Assembly (NCBI RefSeq): GCF_015694425.1
Contig: NZ_JADQDN010000004.1
Location: 1-64,000 of the forward strand
Length of the DNA stretch: 64,000 bases
Direction of reading: 5' to 3'
From: Microvirga terrestris
GTDB lineage: Bacteria; Pseudomonadota; Alphaproteobacteria; Rhizobiales; Beijerinckiaceae
The notes under the pieces are model-generated. The model worked only from the letters and a program-made list of their open reading frames with translations. It searched no databases and was not told where the DNA came from. How positions within the stretch are numbered: the first letter of the stretch is position 1; each line of letters begins with the position of its first letter. This document shows, one piece after another, positions 36,384-44,922 of this stretch. The translations under genes and the position numbers were made by a program.

Positions 36384-37561
36384 ATCCGCTTCGGCTTCAT
36401 CGTCCGGAAGCTCAAGGTGAGCGCCACGAGGGCGCAGACAAAGATGGCGCTGACCATCGAGACGGACGTGCCGTCATACAGAGCGCTGACCAGCGCGATG
36501 ATCACCGCGCCCGTCCCAAGCTGAAGCGTGCCCATCAGGGCCGAGGCCGTGCCAGCGATAGGGCCGTGTTCCTCAAGGGCGAGCACCGCCGTGGACGGAA
36601 TGACGAATCCGAGACAGCCGAACGACACGAAGAGAAGCCCCCATAGGACGAAGACGTTATCGACGCCGGAGACGGTCAGCAGGAAGAGCAGCGTCACGAG
36701 ACTGGCAAAGCATGAGATTGCAATCCGAACGACTCGCTCGGCGCCGAAGCGGCGCATGAGGGTGCTGTTGAACTGGGCACTGCCGATGAAGGCAATGGCG
36801 TTCGACGCAAAGACCATGCTGTAGGCTGAGGGCGTCATGCCGAAATGCTCGATGAAGATGACGGAAGAGCCGGCGAGATAGGCGAAGAAGCTCGCTTGGC
36901 TGAACCCGCCGATGAAAGCGAGTCCGAGAAAGCGCCGATCCTCCAGCAGTCTCCCGTAAGTGCGGAAGGCCTGAGCGATACCTCCCTTGCCCTGATCCGA
37001 CTTGTGGGTTTCGGGCAGCAGAAAGAGCACGACGGCGAGACCGCCCAATCCGATCAGCGCGATGGCCCAGAAGATCACGCGCCAGCTGAAGAACGCCGTC
37101 AGGGCGCTTCCGGCCAGCGGCGCCAGGATGGGGGAGACGCTGAAAACCAGCATGCTGGTCGCCATCAGGCGGGCTGCCTCGTGCCCGGTATGCAGATCGC
37201 GTATGATCGCCCGGGGAATCACCATGGCTGCGCAGGAGCCGACGCCCTGAAGGAAGCGGAAGGCGATCAGGGTCTCGACATTCGGCGCGAAGCTGCAGCC
37301 GATACCGGCCAGCACGAACAATCCCAGCCCGAAATAGAGCGGCGGCTTGCGTCCGAACCGGTCGGAGAGCGGCCCATACGCACTCTGGCAGAGGGCGACT
37401 GCCAGGAAGAAGCTCATGAGGCTCATCTGTACGCCGCTCACATCGACCTGAAACTCCCGGGCGATTGCCGGAAAGGCAGGCAGGTACATGTCGATGGCGA
37501 ACGGCCCGACGGCGGAAAGCATGCCGAGGACAAGCGCATTGCGCAGAAAGGCGGACTGCAT
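36374..37561 (-). CDS. Bcr/CflA-family MFS drug exporter
   Basis: A 395-residue, 12-helix major facilitator. It has the family start LVLGMLSAVGPFAIDMYLPA, motif A in loop 2-3 (GPLSDRFGRKP), and RFLQGVGSCAAMVIPRAIIR, typical of Bcr/CflA. The ATG at 37561 is chosen by alignment; a frame extending to 37744 adds 61 residues with no membrane or family features. It probably exports bicyclomycin-, sulfonamide- or chloramphenicol-like compounds or a dipeptide; substrate unknown. Confidence 0.92.
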   Translation of the reverse strand: MQSAFLRNALVLGMLSAVGPFAIDMYLPAFPAIAREFQVDVSGVQMSLMSFFLAVALCQSAYGPLSDRFGRKPPLYFGLGLFVLAGIGCSFAPNVETLIAFRFLQGVGSCAAMVIPRAIIRDLHTGHEAARLMATSMLVFSVSPILAPLAGSALTAFFSWRVIFWAIALIGLGGLAVVLFLLPETHKSDQGKGGIAQAFRTYGRLLEDRRFLGLAFIGGFSQASFFAYLAGSSVIFIEHFGMTPSAYSMVFASNAIAFIGSAQFNSTLMRRFGAERVVRIAISCFASLVTLLFLLTVSGVDNVFVLWGLLFVSFGCLGFVIPSTAVLALEEHGPIAGTASALMGTLQLGTGAVIIALVSALYDGTSVSMVSAIFVCALVALTLSFRTMKPKRIYP

Positions 37562-37938
37562 CGAAAGAGGCTTTCTTGAAACACGGTCCGTCTGTCGGGA
37601 CCGGGGGATTCGACCTACCCGCTTCAGCAGGCGGGCCGGAGCACTGTCATCGGAAGATCCGGAAGGCGCCCCAGAGCCAATTGTTTCGAAGGGCGGTGAG
37701 CCGTTTGTATGCCGTCCGGCGGAGAGGTCAAGGCACAGTCCCATCGGAGCCGGATTAAAGTCCGCCCCCAGGACGATGCTTACTGTTCGTTAACCATGAA
37801 TGGTCATAGCTGGTTAAACCATTCAGCTGAATGGGCCCATCCGCTCCAGGGGCATCCCTCCAGCGAGCAAGCCCCCTTGGCTGGCCAGCCACCAGAGTTT
37901 TCCCGTTCCGCATGACCGCTTCGATGCCCAGGATTCAG
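37562..37938. promoter_or_regulatory. Regulatory gap upstream of the cellulose operon with clustered palindromes
   Basis: This 377-bp divergent region between the MFS and bcsN genes holds no credible gene. It contains a perfect 16-bp palindrome CCATTCAGCTGAATGG (37819-37834), directly followed by ATGGGCCCAT (37831-37840), a nearby ACCAT-GA-ATGGT (37794-37805), and a GGCTGGCCAGCC palindrome near 37880. These are candidate operators for a cellulose-operon regulator. Confidence 0.5.
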
Positions 37939-38874
37939 ATGCACTTCGGCGCTGCGGTGCCCGAGGCTTGCATCGCCTGTGACCATCGGCCTGCGGGCGG
38001 ACCTGGCAAGATCCTCAAGTGGCTCACTGCCGCGGCCGCTCTGATGAGCGTCGCCGCCTGCGCAGGTCGTTCAGATCTCGGCTATGCTGCCCTGAACTCT
38101 GAAGTGCCGGCAACCCGCGCGATCATCGTCACGCCGCCGGGAGGGCCCTCCGTCGTGGCTGTTCTGCAGCAGGCTTACCAGAACGGAATCTCACAGGAGA
38201 TCGCCCTGTCGACGGCCTCGCTGACAAGCGGGCAGAACGCCTTCTATGTGAGCCTGCTCAACAACACTGCGGGCAATACGGAGCTCCCGGAGACCCTCTC
38301 CCTCCCCTCTCTCACCCCGGACCGGATCGAGAGGGAGATGGAGGAGCGAATCCCCGGGGTCGCCATGCAGACGTCCCTGGTCTACGTCCAAAACAAGTTC
38401 GGGCCCTTCGGATTTGCCACAGGGCGCTCTTCCAGGGGCGACCTTTGCCTTTACGCCTGGCAGCAGATCGAACCCGACAAGCCTGCCGTTCTGGTGCCAG
38501 GGGGCGCGATTTCAGTCCGCCTGCGTCTGTGCGATGCGGATGCCAGTGTCGATCAACTCCTGCGGATCATGTACGGCTATACAATCGCGGCGTATTACCG
38601 CCAGGAATCCTGGAACCCCTATGGCGATCCGCCATCACCGCCTGCCGGTTTCGGGCAACCCGGTGCGCCGATGTATCCGCTGGGGCTCGACAACAAGGAG
38701 GACGCCACCGTCATCCGCCGGCGCGTCCTGTCGTCGGAAAGCCGCACGCCTTCTGCAGATGAGATATCGGGACGCCTCATCGACAAGGATACGGTCGTGC
38801 CTGCCTTACCCATACCGCAGACGACAGCTCCGCTGGGGGGTTTTCCCGTGGTGCCACTGCCGCCAGACGAGTAA
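37939..38874 (+). CDS. bcsN: Cellulose biosynthesis protein BcsN (lipoprotein)
   Basis: About 311 residues. A hydrophobic segment ends in a lipobox (LMSVAACAGRSD), so the mature protein is probably lipid-anchored. The body matches the BcsN family found in alphaproteobacterial (type III) cellulose operons, including the stretch PATRAIIVTPPGGPSVVAVL. The ATG at 37939 has AGGA 5 nt upstream; earlier in-frame ATGs at 37912 and 37924 are possible. First gene of the cellulose cluster. Its biochemical role is not established. Confidence 0.85.
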   Translation: MHFGAAVPEACIACDHRPAGGPGKILKWLTAAAALMSVAACAGRSDLGYAALNSEVPATRAIIVTPPGGPSVVAVLQQAYQNGISQEIALSTASLTSGQNAFYVSLLNNTAGNTELPETLSLPSLTPDRIEREMEERIPGVAMQTSLVYVQNKFGPFGFATGRSSRGDLCLYAWQQIEPDKPAVLVPGGAISVRLRLCDADASVDQLLRIMYGYTIAAYYRQESWNPYGDPPSPPAGFGQPGAPMYPLGLDNKEDATVIRRRVLSSESRTPSADEISGRLIDKDTVVPALPIPQTTAPLGGFPVVPLPPDE

Positions 38875-38880
38875 AGCCAA

Positions 38881-38990
38881 GTCTAGATTACTTTATGTAA
38901 TAACATTATATATATTTTTATTTACCGATGTGACAATAGGCCTAAGCAAAGATAGAGATATATTAATAGACTGTCCCTCAATGTTGAATT
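38881..38990. other. AT-rich intercistronic segment between bcsN and bcsA
   Basis: An unusually A/T-rich block in otherwise GC-rich DNA, with ATTAC-TTTAT-GTAAT (38887-38901) and a run of TA steps after it. It holds no gene. It may carry a second promoter for bcsA or a binding site for a nucleoid protein. Confidence 0.5.
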
Positions 38991-39037
38991 AAGCGTGCCC
39001 CCACTCACGCGAACACTCAAGCCGAGAATCCCGACAA

Positions 39038-41233
39038 ATGCGCGCAGGTCTTATCGTGGCCCTTTGGGCAGTGGCGGCGATCCTGATTGTTTCGCTTGTC
39101 GTTCTTCCCATCAGCCTTCAGGCGCATCTCGTGGCAGGCCTCACGGTCGTGGCCTGCATGATCATCATCAAGTTCTTCCGGGCGCAAGGCATCTGGCGCC
39201 AGATCGCCCTGGCCTTGGGCACCGCCATCGTCCTGCGCTACGTCTTCTGGCGGACGACCAGCACCATCCCGCCGATCACGGAAGTGGCGAACTTCATCCC
39301 GGGTTTCCTGCTGTACCTGGCCGAGATGTACAGCGTCATGATGCTGTTCTTGAGCCTCTTCGTGGTCTCCAGCCCGATGCCCTCGCGCAAGGCACCGCAG
39401 ATCGACCCGCACAACCTGCCTACCGTCGATGTCTTCGTTCCGAGCTACAATGAAGGCGCCGATCTCCTCGCGACCACGCTCGCGGCCGCCAAGGCCATGA
39501 CCTATCCGGCGGACAAGCTGACGGTCTGGCTTCTGGACGACGGCGGCACCGACGAGAAATGCAGTTCGCAGAATGCCCTCGCCGCCTTGCAGGCCCGGGA
39601 GCGCCGTGCGGAGTTGCAGGCCCTGTGCACTGCGCTCGATATCCGTTACCTGACCCGCGCCCGAAACCTGCATGCCAAGGCCGGCAATCTCAACAACGGC
39701 CTCGATCACTCCACGAGCGACCTCGTTGCCGTCTTCGACGCCGACCACGCCCCGGCGCGGAATTTCCTGACCGAAACCGTCGGCTACTTCACGGCGGACA
39801 AGAACCTGTTTCTGGTCCAGACGCCGCATTTCTTCATCAATCCCGATCCGCTCGAGCGCAATCTCGGCACGTTCCAGACCATGCCGTCCGAGAACGAGAT
39901 GTTCTACGGGGTCATCCAACGCGGCCTGGACAAGTGGGATGCAGCCTTCTTCTGCGGCTCGGCCGCCGTGCTCCGGCGCGAGGCATTGCAGGAGACCAAC
40001 GGTTTCAGCGGCGTCAGCATCACGGAGGACTGCGAAACCGCCCTTGAGCTCCATTCCCGCGGCTGGACGAGCGCCTATGTGGACAAGCCCCTGATTGCGG
40101 GCCTGCAACCGGACAGCTTTGCCAGCTTCATCGGCCAGCGCTCGCGCTGGGCACAGGGCATGATGCAGATCCTGCGCTACAAGTTCCCGCCCTTCAAACG
40201 CGGGCTGAAGCTGTCGCAGCGCCTGTGCTACATGTCGAGCAGCATGTTCTGGCTGTTCCCGTTCTCGCGTTTCTGCTTTCTCGTTTCGCCGCTCTGCTAT
40301 CTCTTCTTCTCGCTGGAAATCTTCACTGCATCGGGAGGCGAGTTCTTCGCTTACACGTTCACCTACATGATGGTGAACTTCATGATGCAGAACTACCTCT
40401 ATGGCCGCTATCGCTGGCCGTGGATTTCGGATCTCTATGAATATGTCCAGACGATCTACCTTCTGCCTGCCGTCCTGTCGGTGATCGCCAATCCGAGCAA
40501 GCCCACCTTCAAGGTCACGTCGAAGAACGAGACCATGGACGAGAGCCGGGTCTCGGAATTGGGAACGCCCTATTTCATCATCTTCGGCATTCTGCTTTTG
40601 GGCGTCGTCGCCACCGGCGTTAGGGTCTGGGCGGAGCCCTACAAAGCCGACCTGACCCTCGTCACCGGAGCCTGGAACATCCTCAACCTGATCATCGCGG
40701 GCTGCGCTCTCGGCGTCGTGTCGGAGCGGGCGACGCGCCGTCTGAGCCACCGGGTCCGCGTCGAGCGTCCCTGCCGCTTTGTCATGGGCGGCGAGGTCAT
40801 CGATGCCGTCCTACGGGACGTGTCGGTCGGCGGCGCGAGGGTTCACGTGCCTCCCTCGGTCGAGCCCAGGCTGAAGAAGGGTGCCGCAGGCACCATCGAG
40901 TTCCAGCCTTTCGCCAATCTTCCGATTCAGCATCTGCCGGTGGAGATCCGCAAGGTCGGGATGGACGACGACGGGCTGCTACTGGGCTGCCGCTTCATGA
41001 TCGAGAAGGCCGAGCATCGTAAGATGATCGCGGACCTCGTCTTCGCCAATGCGGATCAGTGGAGCGATTTCCAAAGGAACCGGCACTACGACATCGGCGT
41101 GTTGCGCGGAACGCTCTGGTTCTTCATGGTTGCGTTCTACCAGACCGGCCGGGGCCTCTCTTACTTCTTGGGCCTGCAGCGGATCGGCAGTTCATCCCCT
41201 CCGGCTCCATCAGTCGCCGCAACCGTCAAGTAG
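39038..41233 (+). CDS. bcsA: Cellulose synthase catalytic subunit with PilZ domain
   Basis: A 731-residue processive family-2 glycosyltransferase that polymerises UDP-glucose into cellulose and extrudes it through its own membrane channel. Catalytic motifs: LLDDGG (~168), FDADHAP (~240), SITEDCE (~330, catalytic TED) and the product-site QRSRW (~367). Membrane helices lie at both ends of the GT domain. The C-terminal PilZ domain has the c-di-GMP-binding RLSHR (~568) and DVSVGG (~595). Synthesis should therefore be activated by c-di-GMP. BcsB follows after 9 bp. Confidence 0.96.
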   Translation: MRAGLIVALWAVAAILIVSLVVLPISLQAHLVAGLTVVACMIIIKFFRAQGIWRQIALALGTAIVLRYVFWRTTSTIPPITEVANFIPGFLLYLAEMYSVMMLFLSLFVVSSPMPSRKAPQIDPHNLPTVDVFVPSYNEGADLLATTLAAAKAMTYPADKLTVWLLDDGGTDEKCSSQNALAALQARERRAELQALCTALDIRYLTRARNLHAKAGNLNNGLDHSTSDLVAVFDADHAPARNFLTETVGYFTADKNLFLVQTPHFFINPDPLERNLGTFQTMPSENEMFYGVIQRGLDKWDAAFFCGSAAVLRREALQETNGFSGVSITEDCETALELHSRGWTSAYVDKPLIAGLQPDSFASFIGQRSRWAQGMMQILRYKFPPFKRGLKLSQRLCYMSSSMFWLFPFSRFCFLVSPLCYLFFSLEIFTASGGEFFAYTFTYMMVNFMMQNYLYGRYRWPWISDLYEYVQTIYLLPAVLSVIANPSKPTFKVTSKNETMDESRVSELGTPYFIIFGILLLGVVATGVRVWAEPYKADLTLVTGAWNILNLIIAGCALGVVSERATRRLSHRVRVERPCRFVMGGEVIDAVLRDVSVGGARVHVPPSVEPRLKKGAAGTIEFQPFANLPIQHLPVEIRKVGMDDDGLLLGCRFMIEKAEHRKMIADLVFANADQWSDFQRNRHYDIGVLRGTLWFFMVAFYQTGRGLSYFLGLQRIGSSSPPAPSVAATVK

Positions 41234-41242
41234 AGGTGTGTC

Positions 41243-43813
41243 GTGCGCCGCGTTCTGATCCCCTTCCTTCTGGGCCTGCAAGCGATCAGCGCACCGAACG
41301 CACTCGCCCAGGCCACACCGTTCAGTATGACGCCCGGCGGCTCAAGCGCGCCACAGGCCAGCCCTGCGCCAGCCCCCAATCAAGCAGCGCCTGCCGGGCC
41401 TTTCGACATGCGCCAGCCCGGCTCGCCACCGTTCGCAGCACCGGCACCACGACCGGCCGATCCGCAGCCCGCGCCCCCGGCTGGCGCGGCCGCGCCCTTC
41501 AGCATGGGACCGCGCAACACCGTTCCGCCTGCAGGAGCGGTTGGAAGTGCACCTCCGCCTGCCCGTGCGCCCGTCGTCACGAATGCTCCGGCAGCACGCA
41601 GCGTCGCGCGCATTGAGCGGCCGATCCTTCCCTTCGAGACGCTCCGTTTTGAGGGTGAAACAGACGCCAGGTCCTGGACCTTCCATCTCACGCAGGACGA
41701 GGCTGCAAGCGGCACGACCCTGTCCATGGGGTACAAGAACGCCGTCGTGGTCATGCCAGAGGGCTCCCGCCTGAGGGTCGCGATCAACGGCGAATCCGTG
41801 CTCGACACGCCAGTCGCCTCATCGAACGACATCAAGCGCGTAACGGCTTCGATCCGCCCTGGTCTTCTTCGCCCGGGACAGAACATCATCCGCATGGAAA
41901 CCCTTCAGCGCCATCGGACGGACTGCACCATCGCAGCGACTTATGAGCTCTGGACCGATGTGGATTCGGCATCCACGCGCCTCATCTTCGCCGAAGGGGC
42001 GACCAAGACCCTGCGTGGTCTGGATGATCTGCCCGCCGTGGGGGTCGACAGCACAGGCGTCACCACGATCCGGGTGGTTGCGCCCAAAATCTACCGGCCG
42101 GAAATCCGGGACAGGCTGCTGCGTCTCGCGCAGACCGTTGCCCTGCGCGGACGCTATGCTCATCCCGTGATCCAGGTGTTGGAATCCGATCCGGGCCCAT
42201 CGCCTGTCGGGACGATCAAGGTTGCCATGGGCCTTGCCGGCGAGCTGCGCGGCCTCGTGCCTGGCATTCCGGATGCCGCTTCGGTGCAGCCCCTGACCAT
42301 GATGATGCAGGAGCCGGGCTCCTCCATCGGCTCAACCCTGGTGGTTTCAGGACCAACCTGGCAGGATCTCGACACGGCGATCGGGATCGTCAGGGCGCAG
42401 ACCCTGAACCCTCTCAACGCCGAACGCGGGATCATCGACACGGCCTCCTGGCACTGGCCCGAGGTTCCCACGGCATTCGGCGATCAGACCTTCCGCTTTG
42501 CGGATCTGGGCGTGCCGACGCAGGAGTTTTCCGGCCGGCGCCTGAAGGTGGATCTCGCCATCAATCTGCCCTCGGACTTCTATGCCACCGAGTACGGGGA
42601 AGCGATCCTGCATCTCGATGCCGCCTATACGTCGGCAGTCCGGCCCGGCAGCCATGTGAACGTGTTCGTCAACGGCCAGATCAGCACGCAGATGACGATC
42701 ACCACGCAGGGAGACATCGTCCGGCGGCATACCGTCCGGGTTCCGCTCAAGAACTTCAAATCCGGGTTCAACCGCATCACCCTCGAGGCGGCTCTGATGA
42801 CGGACGCGGACGCCCGCTGCGCCCCGGGGGAAACTCTCTCTGAAACGAAGCGCTTCGTTCTGTTCGACACCACCACCCTCGAGTTTCCGAAATTCGGCCG
42901 TATCGGACGCCTGCCCGATCTGGCGGTTCTCGGAGCCGGCCGTTTCTCGGACGAAGACCTTCCCACCACCGTCGTCCTGGCGCGTCCCGACGCGCTGAAC
43001 CTGTCCGCCGCCGGGACCCTGCTGTCCCGCATGGCGCGCAACGCCAACCAGCCGGTGCGGGCGCAGTTCGCCAATGCGGCTTCAGCCGACGACGAATCCG
43101 TTCTGTTCATCGGCGCCGTCGACCAGATCCCGGCCGGCATGCTCAATCGTGTGAGGGTGACGGAGCATCTGCGCATGATGTGGCCCTCGACGCCGGTCGC
43201 AGACAACAAGGGTGGGTCACAGACGGCAAGCGCGGATTTCACCATGCCGCTCAGCGAGGGATCACCTGACCGCACGGCCACGGCTTCGACCGACGAGGTC
43301 CGCAGGCGCTGGTCGGATACATTCCAGCGCCGCGGCATCGTTCAGCAGACGATCGGTTCCGTGCAGGATTGGCTGGAAAAGACCTTCAGCCTCTCCCTCT
43401 CGTCGTTGAAGCTGGAAGAGCAACCTGATGCACCCTACGAACCGCCTCAGCGTGCATCTCTGCTCATGGCGCAGAGCCGCAGTGAGGGAACGGGAGTCTG
43501 GACCCTTGTGACGGCCCGCACGGATCGTGCGCTGGCGGACGAGATGGCCCGCCTGGCCAATCCCCTGCTCTGGTCTCAGGTCTCGGGACGCGCCATCGCG
43601 CTGGAGCCGAGGGAGATGAAGCTGCAGGTCGAGCCCATCAACGATTATCGCTTCGTGCAGACACAGCCGCCCTCACTGACGAATATTCGCCTCGTCGCAG
43701 CGAACTGGATGTCCGCCAACATCCTTCAGTATGCTCTCATCATGCTGGCATGCTGCACGTTCCTCGGCGTTGCCACCGCCCTGCTCCTGAGCCGATTGGG
43801 CCGACGCTCATGA
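41243..43813 (+). CDS. bcsB: Cellulose synthase periplasmic subunit BcsB
   Basis: An 856-residue periplasmic partner of BcsA. It begins with GTG (GAGG 6 nt upstream), a signal peptide (~1-22) and an Ala/Pro-rich linker (~25-115), then the BcsB carbohydrate-binding/flavodoxin-like repeats, and ends in one membrane helix (YALIMLACCTFLGVATALLL) that docks on BcsA. It probably guides the glucan across the periplasm. Its stop overlaps the bcsZ start (ATGA). Confidence 0.94.
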   Translation: MRRVLIPFLLGLQAISAPNALAQATPFSMTPGGSSAPQASPAPAPNQAAPAGPFDMRQPGSPPFAAPAPRPADPQPAPPAGAAAPFSMGPRNTVPPAGAVGSAPPPARAPVVTNAPAARSVARIERPILPFETLRFEGETDARSWTFHLTQDEAASGTTLSMGYKNAVVVMPEGSRLRVAINGESVLDTPVASSNDIKRVTASIRPGLLRPGQNIIRMETLQRHRTDCTIAATYELWTDVDSASTRLIFAEGATKTLRGLDDLPAVGVDSTGVTTIRVVAPKIYRPEIRDRLLRLAQTVALRGRYAHPVIQVLESDPGPSPVGTIKVAMGLAGELRGLVPGIPDAASVQPLTMMMQEPGSSIGSTLVVSGPTWQDLDTAIGIVRAQTLNPLNAERGIIDTASWHWPEVPTAFGDQTFRFADLGVPTQEFSGRRLKVDLAINLPSDFYATEYGEAILHLDAAYTSAVRPGSHVNVFVNGQISTQMTITTQGDIVRRHTVRVPLKNFKSGFNRITLEAALMTDADARCAPGETLSETKRFVLFDTTTLEFPKFGRIGRLPDLAVLGAGRFSDEDLPTTVVLARPDALNLSAAGTLLSRMARNANQPVRAQFANAASADDESVLFIGAVDQIPAGMLNRVRVTEHLRMMWPSTPVADNKGGSQTASADFTMPLSEGSPDRTATASTDEVRRRWSDTFQRRGIVQQTIGSVQDWLEKTFSLSLSSLKLEEQPDAPYEPPQRASLLMAQSRSEGTGVWTLVTARTDRALADEMARLANPLLWSQVSGRAIALEPREMKLQVEPINDYRFVQTQPPSLTNIRLVAANWMSANILQYALIMLACCTFLGVATALLLSRLGRRS

Positions 43814-44922
43814 CGCGTCGGGTGCCGCGCTTAGCACCATTCCTACCATGGCTCCTGGCCATGCTCTCCCTCGTCATGGCCCCAATGGCATTCTCACAGA
43901 GTCTCGCCGTGCAGCGGCTGAAGATCGCGGGAACCGTGTCGTCGGTCGATTGGGAGGCTTACCGCTCCCGCTTTGTCGAGGACAGCGGTCGTGTGGTCGA
44001 TACCGCCAACGGCAATATCAGCCACAGCGAGGGGCAGGGCTATGGCCTCCTCCTCGCCCTGGCGGCCTCCGACCGGCGCTCCTTCGAGCAGATCTGGAGC
44101 TTCACCTTCACCGAACTCCTGATCCGGGACGACGGCCTGGCGGTGTGGAAGTGGGACCCTGGCGCAAAGCCTCGAGTGACAGACCGCAACAACGCCACCG
44201 ATGGCGATCTTCTGATCGCCTATGCGCTGGCAAAGGCTGGGGAAGTCTGGCAGGAGCCCCGTTACACCACCGCCGCGCAGAAAATCGCCAGAGCGATCGG
44301 CAAGAACACTCTCGGTCGCAGCGGTCGCTCTCTCATACTTCTGCCCGGCGCCAGTGGTTTCGGAGAAGGAGACCGCCCCGATGGCCCGGTGGTCAACCTC
44401 TCCTATTGGGTTTTCGAGACCTTTCCCATTATGGCGGCGCTCGCGCCGGAATACGAATGGACCCGCGTCTGGCGCGACGGGGTCCTGCTGCTTCAGCAGG
44501 CCACCGCGGGCCGCGTGCGGCTTCCGGCGGATTGGCTATCTCTTCAAAGCGGATTGCAGCCCAAGCCGGCAGACGGCTTTCCGCCTGAGTTTGGTTACAA
44601 CTCCTTAAGGATACCGCTTTACCTGTTGAGAGCAGGGATGACTGATTTGGAGTGGCTGAGAGCCCTTAAGCAGCGCTGGTCTGCGGAGAACGAAGGCGTT
44701 GCCGTGGTCAACGTGGTGACCGGACAGATCCGGGAGCGGCTCACGGACCAGGGATATGCCATTCTTCACGCGGCTCTGGCCTGCGCGCTCGAAGGAACAT
44801 CTGTTCCGCCAGCGCTGAGGACGTTCGAGCCGAGCCTCTATTATCCGTCCACCCTGTACCTTTTGGCGAAATCCCTGCTGGGTGAGAAATATCCGCAATG
44901 CGTCTCGTCGGCAGCGCCATAA
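43810..44922 (+). CDS. bcsZ: Endo-1,4-beta-glucanase BcsZ (GH8)
   Basis: A 370-residue exported cellulase of glycoside hydrolase family 8 that trims or edits nascent cellulose. The signal peptide is about residues 1-30. The catalytic acid is Glu74 in NGNISHSEGQGYGLLLAL, and the second conserved block is DRNNATDGDLLIAYALAKAG. The start overlaps bcsB by 4 bp; a longer frame to 43750 lies inside bcsB. The 3' end overlaps the next gene by 25 bp, so the cluster is tightly coupled. Confidence 0.93.
   Translation: MTRRVPRLAPFLPWLLAMLSLVMAPMAFSQSLAVQRLKIAGTVSSVDWEAYRSRFVEDSGRVVDTANGNISHSEGQGYGLLLALAASDRRSFEQIWSFTFTELLIRDDGLAVWKWDPGAKPRVTDRNNATDGDLLIAYALAKAGEVWQEPRYTTAAQKIARAIGKNTLGRSGRSLILLPGASGFGEGDRPDGPVVNLSYWVFETFPIMAALAPEYEWTRVWRDGVLLLQQATAGRVRLPADWLSLQSGLQPKPADGFPPEFGYNSLRIPLYLLRAGMTDLEWLRALKQRWSAENEGVAVVNVVTGQIRERLTDQGYAILHAALACALEGTSVPPALRTFEPSLYYPSTLYLLAKSLLGEKYPQCVSSAAP

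Noticed and set aside
39017..40750. 577-codon minus-strand frame
   Set aside because: Antisense shadow of bcsA; composition is charged low-complexity without domain features.
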